Assembly (NCBI RefSeq): GCF_000300535.1
Contig: NZ_AMSH01000019.1
Location: 1 to 54,320 of the forward strand
Source of the DNA: Bacillus xiamenensis
GTDB taxonomy: Bacteria; Bacillota; Bacilli; Bacillales; Bacillaceae
Reading direction: 5' to 3'
DNA length: 54,320 nt
The notes below the pieces were generated by a model. It worked only from the letters and a program-made list of their open reading frames with translations, was not told where the DNA came from and ran no database searches. The position numbers and the translations under genes were made by a program. Shown here piece by piece: positions 25,827 through 34,464 of this stretch. Within the stretch, counting starts at the first letter, position 1. Each line of letters starts with the position of its first letter.

Positions 25827-26990
25827 TTAGTTACTTTCAACCACTGCCAGCGTCTTCCCAAATCGAACACAGCAAAACACAAATAAAATCACAATGCTGA
25901 CAAGATAGAGTAAATTCATTCCCTCGAACGTCTGCACAAAGAATCCGCCGAGAACTGGACCGAGAATACTCCCTGCACTAAATGCCATCCCGCACATCAA
26001 ATTTCCTGCAGGAAGCAGATGCTTTGGCAATAGGTCGGTCATATAACTGATGCCGAGTGAGAAAGTAGAGCCTACAGCCATACCGGCGATAAAGAAACAG
26101 ATCGCAACAGCCAAAACGGACTGAATGAAAATCCCTGCCAAAAGGAAAAAGAATGAGCCAGCGAGTGTGACGACTAAAATCATGCGGCGTCTGCCGAACC
26201 GGTCGCTCAGCATACCGAGAGGAAGCTGAAAAACAATACTCCCAATCGCAAACGCAGGTAAAATAAATGCAACAGCATCTATCGTCACCCCGCTTCTTAG
26301 CGCATACACAGGGAAATTACTATTGAGCGTCGTTTCTAAAAAGCCGTAGCAAAACGGCATCATAAACGCTACCCAGCCAAATTGAAAGGCCTTTTTAAAG
26401 CGCTTTAGGCTATTTGTCTGCTCTGACGTCTGCATGTCGCCTGTATCTGGATACGTATTTTTTAAAACAAATACAAGCAGCCAAATACATAAACTAACGG
26501 CTCCTGTCACAATAAAAGGCAGGGAGGGATTGATCTCAATGAGCGGCGTTAAAAAAGGACCAGCGGCAAAACCGAGTCCAAAGGATAACCCGTACAATGA
26601 AATATTCCGTCCGCGATTACTAGAAGACGATGCATAGGTGACCCACGTTTGTGTGGAGAAATGAAGCATATGATCACCGATGCCAATCATGAGCCGCAAG
26701 AAGAACCAGACGACATAGGATTCAAAAAAGACAAAGCTAAACAAGCTTAAAAAGACAGCAGCGCCTCCAATGACGATCAATGGCTTAAACCCGAACCGGC
26801 GAAGTGGCGCTTCCATAAAAGGAGACGCAAGCAGCACGCCAAGATATAAGCCTGTGGCATGCAGTCCGTTTAACGTAGGGGAAGTGCCGGCATGTTCGAA
26901 AATAATCGAAATAACAGGCAATAACGCCCCCTGCGAAAAACCAGAAACGGATACAAGTAAAATTAAAATCATAAAATGAATTCTCGACAT
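25827..26990 (-). CDS. yfkF: Major facilitator superfamily transporter (YfkF-like)
   Basis: A 387-aa membrane protein with twelve hydrophobic segments. MFS loop motifs are visible, for example GMLSDRFGRRRMI between helices 8 and 9 and the related PLRRFGFKP in the N-terminal half. The position between yfkH and chaA (yfkE) matches B. subtilis yfkF. It is probably an efflux carrier; its substrate is unknown. It is divergent from the OsmC gene. Confidence 0.87.
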   Translation of the reverse strand: MSRIHFMILILLVSVSGFSQGALLPVISIIFEHAGTSPTLNGLHATGLYLGVLLASPFMEAPLRRFGFKPLIVIGGAAVFLSLFSFVFFESYVVWFFLRLMIGIGDHMLHFSTQTWVTYASSSSNRGRNISLYGLSFGLGFAAGPFLTPLIEINPSLPFIVTGAVSLCIWLLVFVLKNTYPDTGDMQTSEQTNSLKRFKKAFQFGWVAFMMPFCYGFLETTLNSNFPVYALRSGVTIDAVAFILPAFAIGSIVFQLPLGMLSDRFGRRRMILVVTLAGSFFFLLAGIFIQSVLAVAICFFIAGMAVGSTFSLGISYMTDLLPKHLLPAGNLMCGMAFSAGSILGPVLGGFFVQTFEGMNLLYLVSIVILFVFCCVRFGKTLAVVESN

Positions 26991-27065
26991 CAGAAGCTCC
27001 TTACAAGTTCATGCTTTCATCGTACAATGTAACCATAGGGGTTTCAATAGAAAGGTGGAAAAGGA

Positions 27066-27443
27066 ATGAAGCTGACATATGAAAATGATCGCTGGATCGC
27101 AAATGCTGATTATGGACTGCTGCATATTTCAGGAAATAAAGAAGCGGGATACCGGCCGCATCAATTGTTTACCTCAGCCATTGCTGGATGCTTTGGAGAA
27201 ATGTTCATTCATGTATGCCGGAAAAAACGAATATCTTATCAAAGGCTGACTATCGTACCTGAAACGACAAGAGAAGGGACTGTCAACAACATCACCCGCA
27301 TTCACTTACATATGATTTTAGAAAGCATCAATACATCTGATGAACAGCTGGAAAAAGGAATGAAGCTTGCGTTGAAGCATTGTTCCATGGTGCAATCCGT
27401 CAAAGGAAGTATCGACATCACCCTTTCACACGAGCGAATCTAA
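27066..27443 (+). CDS. OsmC/Ohr-like peroxiredoxin family protein
   Basis: A 125-aa protein of the OsmC superfamily. The two reactive cysteines are Cys42 in SAIAGCFGEM and Cys106 in KHCSMVQSV, at the expected spacing for thiol-dependent peroxidases. It belongs to the short OsmC branch rather than to true Ohr proteins. AAAGG stands before the ATG. The next gene, chaA, begins 66 bp downstream and may be cotranscribed. Confidence 0.85.
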   Translation: MKLTYENDRWIANADYGLLHISGNKEAGYRPHQLFTSAIAGCFGEMFIHVCRKKRISYQRLTIVPETTREGTVNNITRIHLHMILESINTSDEQLEKGMKLALKHCSMVQSVKGSIDITLSHERI

Positions 27444-27508
27444 ATGTATATGATGCCGGCACTCACGAAAGAATAACAGTCAGATATGATGTAAAGGAGA
27501 TTGGCTGT

Positions 27509-28576
27509 ATGAATCGTTTGTTTCTTGTGATTGTCGCAATCGGTGTTCCGTTATCTGTCATTGGCAGTTTTCTTCATTTCCCGCAGGCAGTCATGTTTGC
27601 CGTCTATTGTATCGCCATCATCGGTCTTGCTAGTTTTATGGGAAGAGCCACAGAAAGTCTTGCCATTATAGCGGGACCAAGAATTGGCGGGCTGTTAAAC
27701 GCTACTTTTGGGAATGCAGTGGAGTTAATCATTTCATTTTTTGCATTAAAACAAGGGCTCACTGCCATTGTTCTTGCTTCACTTACTGGCTCGGTGATCG
27801 GGAATTTACTGCTCGTGGCAGGGCTGTCTTTTTTCGTTGGCGGGTTAAAATTTAAACGGCAAGAGTTCAACGTCCATGATGCAAGGCATAACGCCGGATT
27901 GCTCATGTTTGCCATTATTGTGGCGTTTGTCATTCCAGAAGTGTTTTCAATGGAGATGGCAGAGGATAGACAATTTGTTTTAAGTATTGGCATTAGCATT
28001 GTCATGATTTTGCTTTATGTCGCAGCACTTTATTTCAAACTGGTCAGCCACAGGGGTGTTTATGTTGCCAAGCAGGAAATTGCGGAAGGGGAAGCAGCGA
28101 CGGAAGAAGAAACACCAGAATGGTCTGGGAAGTTTGCCACGGCGATTTTACTCCTTGCGACAATTGCTGTGGCGTATATTTCAGAGCGGCTCGTCCATAC
28201 ATTTGACACAGTCGGAGAACAGTTTGGCTGGAGTGAACTATTTATCGGGGTCATCATTGTTGCGATTGTCGGTAATGCAGCAGAACACGCTTCTGCCATC
28301 ATCATGGCGTATAAAAACAAAATGGATGTCGCGGTCGAAATTGCTTTCGGTTCCACGCTTCAAGTTGCCATGATGGTCGCACCGATCCTTGTGATCAGCT
28401 CTCTTTTTTTTGAAAAGCAAATGCCGCTGATCTTCTCATTACCAGAGCTTATTGCGATGGCATCCTCTGTTTTACTGACGGTCATCCTATCGAATGATGG
28501 GGATACGAACTGGTTTGAAGGCGCCACATTACTTGCTGCCTATTTCATTATGGCGATTGGATTTTTCCTTTTATAA
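27509..28576 (+). CDS. chaA: Ca2+/H+ antiporter ChaA (YfkE)
   Basis: A 355-aa cation/proton exchanger of the CAX family with about eleven membrane helices in two inverted halves. The two alpha-repeats carry GNAVE (Glu72) and GNAAEH (Glu259), the ion-binding glutamates. An acidic linker (about residues 190-205) splits the halves. The ATG at 27509 has AAAGGAGA upstream. The longer in-frame version from 27380 overlaps the OsmC gene and is rejected. B. subtilis YfkE is its structurally known counterpart. Confidence 0.94.
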   Translation: MNRLFLVIVAIGVPLSVIGSFLHFPQAVMFAVYCIAIIGLASFMGRATESLAIIAGPRIGGLLNATFGNAVELIISFFALKQGLTAIVLASLTGSVIGNLLLVAGLSFFVGGLKFKRQEFNVHDARHNAGLLMFAIIVAFVIPEVFSMEMAEDRQFVLSIGISIVMILLYVAALYFKLVSHRGVYVAKQEIAEGEAATEEETPEWSGKFATAILLLATIAVAYISERLVHTFDTVGEQFGWSELFIGVIIVAIVGNAAEHASAIIMAYKNKMDVAVEIAFGSTLQVAMMVAPILVISSLFFEKQMPLIFSLPELIAMASSVLLTVILSNDGDTNWFEGATLLAAYFIMAIGFFLL

Positions 28577-28583
28577 TCTTTTG

Positions 28584-28614
28584 TGGATAAGGGACGTCTT
28601 TCGGGAAAATACTA
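28584..28614 (+). promoter_or_regulatory. Sigma-F/G-like promoter of yfkD
   Basis: TGGATA (28584-28589), an 18-bp gap and AATACTA (28608-28614) resemble the forespore promoter consensus GHATR-N18-CATWMTA. It stands about 30 bp before the yfkD start. Confidence 0.5.
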
Positions 28615-28643
28615 TGGAAAAATGAATGAGAAAGAGTGATGAT

Positions 28644-29426
28644 ATGAAAAAGATGCCCCGCATCATGTTTGTTGTTCTCTTATCCTTAAGTTTTCTATAC
28701 AGCTTTCCAGCCGAGGCAGCAAAGCCGTTTAAGGTGCCATCGTCTGTCGCCAGTATCTCAAAGGAAAATACGTATCCAAATGCGTCACAGGATCAACCGC
28801 TGCTACAGCCGAGCGAGCTGACGGCCGAATTATTTAAAACAACAAGTGTACCAATTGAAAATACACATTTAATTAAAATGCTGAATGAATCCAGTATCTC
28901 AGGTACACCGCTAGCAGTTGGCTACAGGGCAACGATTTTTCTTGGAAGATGGGCACTCAGCTATGATTCAAACGAAACCGTCGCCAATTGGGAATACAAA
29001 AAAGTGAACACGAATCACATTGATAATAGAGGCGGAAACAAAACAGTCATCGGCAAATATGTGCAAAAACAACAAGTAAAAGTAAGTGGAGGGCTCACAG
29101 CAAAAGTACCAAACCCAGAAGATGTGAAAACATTGATGATGCAAAAAGCCATCCAAAAAACAAAACTTCCGCTCGCCTTCGACACAGTGATTGGTGCAGG
29201 AACAAAGCGAGATCAGTCCTACCACGTATCTCCGAAAAAAGCAGCATCCCTGCATGCATACGCTCCAGCCATTAACGAAAAAGGAAAGGTTACTTACGGA
29301 GAAGTGTATCTTGTGCTCAAGGGAAATAAACGCAAACTTGTCGTGAAAAATGTGACATCACAAGGAATCGGCGCTTGGATTCCTGTTCAGGATCACCTGA
29401 CGTTTGGGTTTCAAGGGATGAATTAA
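28644..29426 (+). CDS. yfkD: Secreted protein YfkD
   Basis: A 260-aa protein with a signal peptide (cleavage after PAEA, near residue 26). The body contains SVASISKENTYPNASQDQPL, HLIKMLNESSISGTPLA and QGIGAWIPVQDHLTF, which I recognise as YfkD of bacilli. The function is not established. I prefer the start at 28644 (MKKMPRI) to the in-frame ATG at 28626, because it gives a standard signal peptide. The forespore-like promoter upstream suggests expression during sporulation. Confidence 0.85.
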   Translation: MKKMPRIMFVVLLSLSFLYSFPAEAAKPFKVPSSVASISKENTYPNASQDQPLLQPSELTAELFKTTSVPIENTHLIKMLNESSISGTPLAVGYRATIFLGRWALSYDSNETVANWEYKKVNTNHIDNRGGNKTVIGKYVQKQQVKVSGGLTAKVPNPEDVKTLMMQKAIQKTKLPLAFDTVIGAGTKRDQSYHVSPKKAASLHAYAPAINEKGKVTYGEVYLVLKGNKRKLVVKNVTSQGIGAWIPVQDHLTFGFQGMN

Positions 29427-29470
29427 AAACAGTCATCTCCTCTTACCAAGGGGAGATGACTGTTTTTTGA
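29427..29470. terminator. Terminator of yfkD
   Basis: A 14-bp perfect stem (29427-29440 with 29452-29465) followed by six T residues. A residues on the left side allow use by the converging small gene too. Confidence 0.85.
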
Positions 29471-29704
29471 TTAAGATGTCCTATCTTTTTTCTTTTTCAT
29501 TTCATGAATGTAAAAATCAAAGGCGTTATATAAAAACCATACAAAGAAAAGAAAGAGAAAGACTTTAGTGAATATCGTCAAATTGTTGAAAATTAAGCAT
29601 AGGCCAATAAGAGGGAGGATCATAAAGCCATAATACGAAAACCACCATGTTTTAAAAATGAAACTCAGCTCCTTGGTTATTTGTGGAAACGACTCTTTCT
29701 TCAT
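29471..29704 (-). CDS. Small membrane protein, two transmembrane segments
   Basis: A 77-aa protein with hydrophobic stretches at about residues 22-40 and 46-64, then a basic tail EMKKKKDRTS. Aromatic-rich segments (FKTWWFSYYGFM) suggest a membrane protein. I do not recognise a family. It converges with yfkD at the shared terminator and is more AT-rich than its neighbours. Confidence 0.6.
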   Translation of the reverse strand: MKKESFPQITKELSFIFKTWWFSYYGFMILPLIGLCLIFNNLTIFTKVFLFLFFVWFLYNAFDFYIHEMKKKKDRTS

Positions 29705-29746
29705 ATTACATGGTCTTGAGTAGAACGTAAACCTTACCTAGACAAT

Positions 29747-29795
29747 AAAAAAGCCAACGCAGAAGTTGAATGAACCCAACAACTACGATGGCTTA
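29747..29795 (-). terminator. Terminator of the YebC-like gene
   Basis: An imperfect 18-base stem (29751-29768 with 29777-29794, fourteen pairs) with an A-run at 29747-29752, which is the T-run of the minus-strand transcript. Confidence 0.65.
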
Positions 29796-29801
29796 TGCTT
29801 T

Positions 29802-30521
29802 TTATTCCCCTAAATCCACATTATGATAAACCTGCTGCACGTCTTCAAGCTCTTCTAATACATCGATGAGTTTTTCAAATTGTGCTTTCGATTCATCATC
29901 TAATGTCACTTCGTTCTGAGGCAGCATTGTGATTTCAGCGACAGTAAATTCTTCTACGCCTGCCTGTTTGAAGGCTTCTTGAACTTGATGGAATTGATCT
30001 GGTTCAGCGTAGACGATCACCGTATCATCTTCTTCCATAATGTCACGTACATCAATATCTGCTTCCATTAAAAGTTCAAGCGTTTCTTCTTCACTTTTCC
30101 CCTCGACACCGATCACCGCTGTTTGGTCAAACATGTAAGCAACAGATCCACTGACGCCCATATTTCCGCCGTTTTTCCCAAATGCTGCACGAACATCAGA
30201 CGCTGTGCGGTTGACGTTATTGGTCAGGGCATCAACGATCACCATAGATCCGTTTGGACCAAATCCTTCGTAACGCAGCTCATCGAAGTTCTCTTCTGCG
30301 CCGCCTTTTGCTTTTTCAATCGCACGGTCCACAATGTGTTTTGGGACACTATATGTTTTTGCACGTTCTAGGACAAAACGAAGTGCTTGGTTTGATTCTG
30401 GATTTGGCTCACCTTGCTTGGCAGCCACATAGATTTCACGCCCGAATTTTGCGTAAATACGACTTGTATTGGCATCCTTTGATGCTTTCTTTTCTTTAAT
30501 GTTGTTCCATTTACGACCCAT
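29802..30521 (-). CDS. YebC/PmpR family protein (YeeN-like)
   Basis: A 239-aa member of the YebC/PmpR/TACO1 family, starting with the hallmark [20 protein letters not shown]. Further blocks are [16 protein letters not shown] and an acidic C-terminus. Long described as transcriptional regulators, these proteins have more recently been linked to ribosome rescue at difficult peptide stretches. The GRKW start and the length fit the YeeN branch, the second paralogue of bacilli. I use the ATG at 30521. Confidence 0.88.
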   Translation of the reverse strand: MGRKWNNIKEKKASKDANTSRIYAKFGREIYVAAKQGEPNPESNQALRFVLERAKTYSVPKHIVDRAIEKAKGGAEENFDELRYEGFGPNGSMVIVDALTNNVNRTASDVRAAFGKNGGNMGVSGSVAYMFDQTAVIGVEGKSEEETLELLMEADIDVRDIMEEDDTVIVYAEPDQFHQVQEAFKQAGVEEFTVAEITMLPQNEVTLDDESKAQFEKLIDVLEELEDVQQVYHNVDLGE

Positions 30522-30653
30522 CTTATTCACTCTCTTTCAATTAGTAAATACACAGTATGAGGGTCCCCATGCTGCATGAAATCAATCTGCCTTCTATTAT
30601 ACATGAATCAGTCAAGAGGGTAGAAGTAAGAGGGCTGAAAAGAAAAGAATTCC

Positions 30654-31019
30654 TTAGCTGATATGTCCAAGTTGTTCAAGCGTCTTATTTTTCTCATGCG
30701 GTCTAGTCAGCTCATCACACCGAATGATTCTACCATCTAATAAAGTAAATAACGCCATCACATCTATTAGACCGTGGTCTCCTGTGGACAGCTCAACATG
30801 TACAGTGTAACGAAAACACCCTTGCTGAGTCTCTTCATCAAACAACATATCATGAAAGGCGGGGATGTCGAGCTGTTTGGTCATGACTTTTAATGTGGAG
30901 AGATGCTTTTTAAATTCATTAAGGGAAGAGACCTTTCCATCAGTGACTTGCTGATAATCTGAAGAAAAATAAGTCTCCACCTTTTCTATATCTAATTGGA
31001 TTAACACCTCTTGATACAT
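30654..31019 (-). CDS. NTF2-like (SnoaL fold) protein, N-terminus probably frameshifted
   Basis: A 121-aa protein with NTF2-like features: LIQLDIEKVETYFSSDYQQV at the start and GLIDVMALFTLLDGRIIRCDE later. Upstream a TTG at 31054, with AAAAGGAAGG nine bases before it, opens RKTEAIFLLSK in a different frame. Joined, the two frames would give a normal family N-terminus. A single base missing in the AAA run near 31020 explains this. The ATG at 31019 has no ribosome-binding site of its own. Two palindromic operators lie just upstream. The cognate regulator is not adjacent. Confidence 0.65.
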   Translation of the reverse strand: MYQEVLIQLDIEKVETYFSSDYQQVTDGKVSSLNEFKKHLSTLKVMTKQLDIPAFHDMLFDEETQQGCFRYTVHVELSTGDHGLIDVMALFTLLDGRIIRCDELTRPHEKNKTLEQLGHIS

Positions 31020-31072
31020 TTGCTTAATAAAAAAATCGCTTCAGTTTTTCTCAATGTAAACATCCTTCCTTT

Positions 31073-31118
31073 TAGTTAACCGGTTAACTATATAATATTA
31101 TAATTAACCAGTTAACTA
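31073..31118 (-). promoter_or_regulatory. Paired palindromic operators around a promoter
   Basis: TAGTTAACCGGTTAACTA (31073-31090) is a perfect 18-bp palindrome. TAATTAACCAGTTAACTA (31101-31118) is a near copy with centres 28 bp apart. TATAAT-like sequence on the minus strand lies between them. This is the arrangement of a TetR- or MarR-type repressor that blocks the NTF2-like gene. Confidence 0.7.
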
Positions 31119-31126
31119 AAAATAAT

Positions 31127-31161
31127 CAAAAACATAACCCCATCACAAATGAGGTTATGTT
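31127..31161 (-). terminator. Terminator of yfkC
   Basis: A 13-base stem with one mismatch (31131-31143 with 31149-31161), and an A-run on the plus strand before it. It overlaps the end of yfkC. Confidence 0.75.
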
Positions 31162-31991
31162 GCAGGCTGTGGATAGACGAGATCCTCAAGCAATTTCACA
31201 TCATGCTGATGAAGTTGTGTGATCATTTCTTTTCTCACAGCAAGGGCGGCTTCGAAATATTTTTCGTCCTCGACCATTCCTTTTACTGTGATCTCAATCC
31301 CGCGATTCAACTTATTGAGTCCCATAATGCCATGAACCTGGAAGGGTTCAATGGCGTTTTGGAATTCATCTTTTTTCAATAAATCATGATGCGTTTGATT
31401 TAACTGATCACATGCTGTTTCTAGCGCCTTGAAAGCAATGTCAGGATTTTGATTTGCGCTGATTAAGACAGACTCGGTGATTCGCATGTAGTGCATATTG
31501 TAGTTTTGAATTTGCCGGATGTCTCCGTTAGAGATGGTTAACAGCTTGCCGCTCCATTCTCTAATTTGCAAAGAGCGAAGGCCAATCTCTTCAATCGTTC
31601 CGTTAAAAAGATTGTTCACCGTCACATAGTCCCCTTTATGAATCTGGCGTTCATAGATCAGGAAGATGCCGGCTAAAATATCACGAATCAAGGTCTGAGC
31701 GCCAAAACCAATGACAATCCCAGCAACACCAGCACCCGCAAGAATTTTCCCAAAGTCATGAAAGAATAGAGAAATCACATATAAGACAAAACAAATGGAA
31801 GCTGTATACTTTGAAACGGATTTGATCAAGCTCTCAATCGTTTTTTTCTTCTTGTCTTCAATGAATTCAGTTCGTTTAAAGAAAATCTGAAGCGCTTTGT
31901 TGATCATAAAAACAGCAAGCCAAAGAATGAGTCCAACAAGGAGAATTTCAATGTATTTGTTCTTGACCACTGTCAGAAATGTTTCGTCCAT
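31155..31991 (-). CDS. yfkC: Small-conductance mechanosensitive channel, MscS family (YfkC)
   Basis: A 278-aa channel protein. Hydrophobic helices lie at about residues 14-34 and 58-80, and the pore helix is AGAGVAGIVIGFGAQTLIRD near 90-110. The cytoplasmic beta domain (GDYVTVNNLFNGTIEEIGLRS) follows. It opens under membrane tension and protects against osmotic downshock. It begins eight bases after yfkAB and forms an operon with it, as in B. subtilis. Confidence 0.9.
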   Translation of the reverse strand: MDETFLTVVKNKYIEILLVGLILWLAVFMINKALQIFFKRTEFIEDKKKKTIESLIKSVSKYTASICFVLYVISLFFHDFGKILAGAGVAGIVIGFGAQTLIRDILAGIFLIYERQIHKGDYVTVNNLFNGTIEEIGLRSLQIREWSGKLLTISNGDIRQIQNYNMHYMRITESVLISANQNPDIAFKALETACDQLNQTHHDLLKKDEFQNAIEPFQVHGIMGLNKLNRGIEITVKGMVEDEKYFEAALAVRKEMITQLHQHDVKLLEDLVYPQPAT

Positions 31992-31998
31992 CTATCGG

Positions 31999-33120
31999 TT
32001 ACCCCCTGGCTGTACGAGAAGTAAAATCAACATCTTGATAATAACTGTTTTTCACAAGAACATTTGGACCAAGGCATTGCACACTTGGGCAATGACAATT
32101 GAGTTCTTTCGCCAATTTTGTGTTCATCCAGCGTGTATAGGCTGATTGCAATGTATCAGTTTCAATATTTCCAAGCGGCGGTGTATCGCCAAAGTCTGTT
32201 ACAATAATATTCCCATCAAAAATATTCACATTCAACCGAGAGCGGCCATCAGGGTCATTTCGTACAGTGACATTTTTCGCCTGACGCAATCGCTTTAGGA
32301 GACGCTGGTCTTCTTCATCTGGACTGCATGAATAAAATGGCAAGGTGCCAAACAGCATCCATGTGTTTTCATCACGAATATCAAGCAGCTGATGAATCGC
32401 ATCACGCATTTGCGGAAGCGTCAATGATTCAAGGGCGCTCGCAAAATCACTTGGATACATCGGATGAACTTCATGACGCTGACATTTCATCTCCTCCACG
32501 ATTTGACGATGGATGTGTTCAATATAAGGAAGCGTACGCTTATTCAGCATCGTTTCAGCGGACACTGTAACACCGGCTTTCACAAGTGCCTGACTGTTGT
32601 CGATCATGCGGTTAAACAATTTCTCGCGCTGCTGAAAGGTTGGCTTTCGGTCCATCATTGCAAAACCAACCGTAGCAAACTCTTCGACAGTCCCCCAGTT
32701 ATGTGAAATGTGAAGGACATCTAAGTATGGAATAATCTCATCGTATCGAGCCAAATCAAGTGTTAAATTTGAATTAATCTGGGTACGGACGCCGCGTTCA
32801 TGGGCATACTTTAATAAAGGTACGACATATTCGCGTACAGATTTAAGAGAAAGCATCGGCTCTCCGCCTGTGATGCTAAGGGAACGCAAGAGCGGTACTT
32901 CATCTAAACGGCGGAGCAGCAAATCAAGTGGCAGTGCATTTGGGTCTTTAGGCTGCAAAGTATAGCCAACCGCACAGTGCTCACATCTCATGTTACATAA
33001 AGTTGTTGTCGTCAATTCAATATTTGTCAGCTTCATTTCTCCGTAATCCTGCACATCGAGATAGGCTTCCCAAGGGTCGAATGCAGGTGTAATCGGACGA
33101 AGTGCTGTTTTTTGGTTCAT
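31999..33120 (-). CDS. yfkAB: Radical SAM/CxCxxxxC motif protein YfkAB
   Basis: A 373-aa radical SAM enzyme. Cys42, Cys46 and Cys49 (LCNMRCEHC) bind the 4Fe-4S cluster that cleaves S-adenosylmethionine, and SITGGEPML follows as the SAM-binding GGE motif. Near the C-terminus NCHCPSVQCLGPN gives the CxCxxxxC motif that defines the YfkAB family and may hold a second cluster. The substrate is unknown. It is the first gene of a pair with yfkC. Confidence 0.92.
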   Translation of the reverse strand: MNQKTALRPITPAFDPWEAYLDVQDYGEMKLTNIELTTTTLCNMRCEHCAVGYTLQPKDPNALPLDLLLRRLDEVPLLRSLSITGGEPMLSLKSVREYVVPLLKYAHERGVRTQINSNLTLDLARYDEIIPYLDVLHISHNWGTVEEFATVGFAMMDRKPTFQQREKLFNRMIDNSQALVKAGVTVSAETMLNKRTLPYIEHIHRQIVEEMKCQRHEVHPMYPSDFASALESLTLPQMRDAIHQLLDIRDENTWMLFGTLPFYSCSPDEEDQRLLKRLRQAKNVTVRNDPDGRSRLNVNIFDGNIIVTDFGDTPPLGNIETDTLQSAYTRWMNTKLAKELNCHCPSVQCLGPNVLVKNSYYQDVDFTSRTARG

Positions 33121-33277
33121 GGTATCTATCTCCTTTTCATTCGGGCAAACAAACGTAGACCCGCCAACAGTTAATTTTAAGCCCCATGACCGTTATACGC
33201 AAGGGGGGGGAGGGGCTCAATTGATTTACAAGGGAAAAAAAGATAAGCTATAGACAAATGCTAAAGGGAGTGTATCT

Positions 33278-33469
33278 ATGGGCAAGGCAGCAGACAGCAA
33301 AGAACAACAGGTGGATTATTTAAAAAACCGATTAGATATGTTTATGAATGTGATTGATTCATTAGATCCCGAATCAACGGACGTTGAGGATATAGACAGA
33401 CTGATCCAGATGATTGACGATCTGGAAGCGAAATATGAACGGTTTAAAACCGATTGGAAGGAAGAATAG
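33278..33469 (+). CDS. yfjT: SE1561 family small protein (YfjT-like)
   Basis: A 63-aa acidic, helical protein: KEQQVDYLKNRLDMFMNVID and IDRLIQMIDDLEAKYERFKT form a probable two-helix hairpin. This is the SE1561/YfjT family of bacilli and staphylococci. AAAGGGAG stands before the ATG. It is monocistronic with its own terminator. Function unknown. Confidence 0.8.
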   Translation: MGKAADSKEQQVDYLKNRLDMFMNVIDSLDPESTDVEDIDRLIQMIDDLEAKYERFKTDWKEE

Positions 33470-33493
33470 CTCGCGCTGATGCGGGCTTTTTTC
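33468..33493 (+). terminator. Terminator of yfjT
   Basis: AGCTCGC (33468-33474) pairs with GCGGGCT (33481-33487), one G-U pair, followed by six T residues. Confidence 0.75.
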
Positions 33494-33516
33494 TTTAAAT
33501 TGGCAGGTCAAAAAGC

Positions 33517-33546
33517 GTATGAGTACCCGGCATATTCTGCACAATA
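33517..33546 (+). promoter_or_regulatory. Sigma-G promoter of pdaA
   Basis: GTATG (33517-33521), exactly 18 bp, then CACAATA (33540-33546) matches the sigma-G consensus GHATR-N18-CATWMTA with one mismatch. B. subtilis pdaA is known to be transcribed by sigma-G in the forespore. Confidence 0.75.
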
Positions 33547-33571
33547 GAAGAAAAACCGGGAAGTGACGTAA

Positions 33572-34363
33572 ATGAAAAAATACATGCTGATCTGTTTATG
33601 TGCGCTTTTTGTATTGATGCCTCTGTCAGAAGTATCAGCAGTGTCTAATAACCCCATCCACTGGGGATTTGCTAAAAGCAAAGAGCATAAACCGGCAGAT
33701 GCCGGTAAGGAACTGACGACACTCTTAAAGAAATATGATGCGTTCTATTTAGGAAACACGAAAAAGAAAGAGATTTATTTTACATTCGACAATGGCTATG
33801 AGAATGGGTACACACCCAAGATTTTAGATGTGCTAAAAAAGCATCAAGTACCCGGCACCTTTTTTGTGACCGGGCACTTCGTAAAGGATCAGCCGCAGCT
33901 GATCAAACGGATGGCAGAAGAAGGACATATCATCGGTAACCATTCCTATCACCATCCAGATTTAACAACAAAAAGTACGAAGGAAATCAAAGAAGAGCTG
34001 GATCGTGTCAATGAAGCAGTATACAAAATCACAGGAAAACAAGATAATCTCTACCTTCGTCCGCCGCGCGGGGTGTTCAGTGAAAGGGTGCTGAAGGAAA
34101 CAAAAGAGCTCGGCTACCAAACCGTTTTCTGGTCAGTGGCGTTTGTGGATTGGCATATCCATCATCAAAAAGGAAAGCAGTATGCGTACAATCAAATGAT
34201 GAAACAGGCGCATCCAGGTGCCATTTACTTACTTCATACTGTCTCAAGAGACAATGCAGAGGCACTGGATGATGCCATCACAGCACTGAAAAAACAAGGT
34301 TATTCCTTTAAAAGCCTAGACGATCTCATGCTTGAAAAAGTATGGCATCTGCCTCAGCTATAG
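33572..34363 (+). CDS. pdaA: Delta-lactam-biosynthetic de-N-acetylase PdaA
   Basis: Removes the acetyl group from N-acetylmuramic acid on the way to muramic delta-lactam in the spore cortex, which germination enzymes need. The 263-aa protein has a signal peptide (to about residue 23) and a NodB polysaccharide-deacetylase domain. TFDNGYENGY gives catalytic Asp73 with Asn74 in place of the usual second Asp, and NHSYHHPD gives His124 and His128. These are the same positions as in B. subtilis PdaA (YfjS). The sigma-G promoter fits expression in the forespore. Confidence 0.95.
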   Translation: MKKYMLICLCALFVLMPLSEVSAVSNNPIHWGFAKSKEHKPADAGKELTTLLKKYDAFYLGNTKKKEIYFTFDNGYENGYTPKILDVLKKHQVPGTFFVTGHFVKDQPQLIKRMAEEGHIIGNHSYHHPDLTTKSTKEIKEELDRVNEAVYKITGKQDNLYLRPPRGVFSERVLKETKELGYQTVFWSVAFVDWHIHHQKGKQYAYNQMMKQAHPGAIYLLHTVSRDNAEALDDAITALKKQGYSFKSLDDLMLEKVWHLPQL

Positions 34364-34364
34364 A

Positions 34365-34394
34365 AAAAAGCTTGCAGACATCTGCAAGCTTTTT
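34365..34394 (+). terminator. Terminator of pdaA
   Basis: Perfect 14-bp stem (34365-34378 with 34381-34394) ending in five T residues. Confidence 0.85.
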
Positions 34395-34464
34395 GACTTA
34401 TCCTTCTCTTATTTTACGCTGGAACAAAAGGGGACGATGACGAGTAAAGGAGTCAATCAAGCCC

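Noticed and set aside
27380-27508. N-terminal extension of ChaA
   Set aside because: It overlaps the OsmC gene, and AAAGGAGA marks the internal ATG at 27509.
33203-33215. G-run (eight G, A, four G) as a regulatory quadruplex
   Set aside because: A single G-tract region with GCCCC upstream is more simply a weak hairpin or chance homopolymer.
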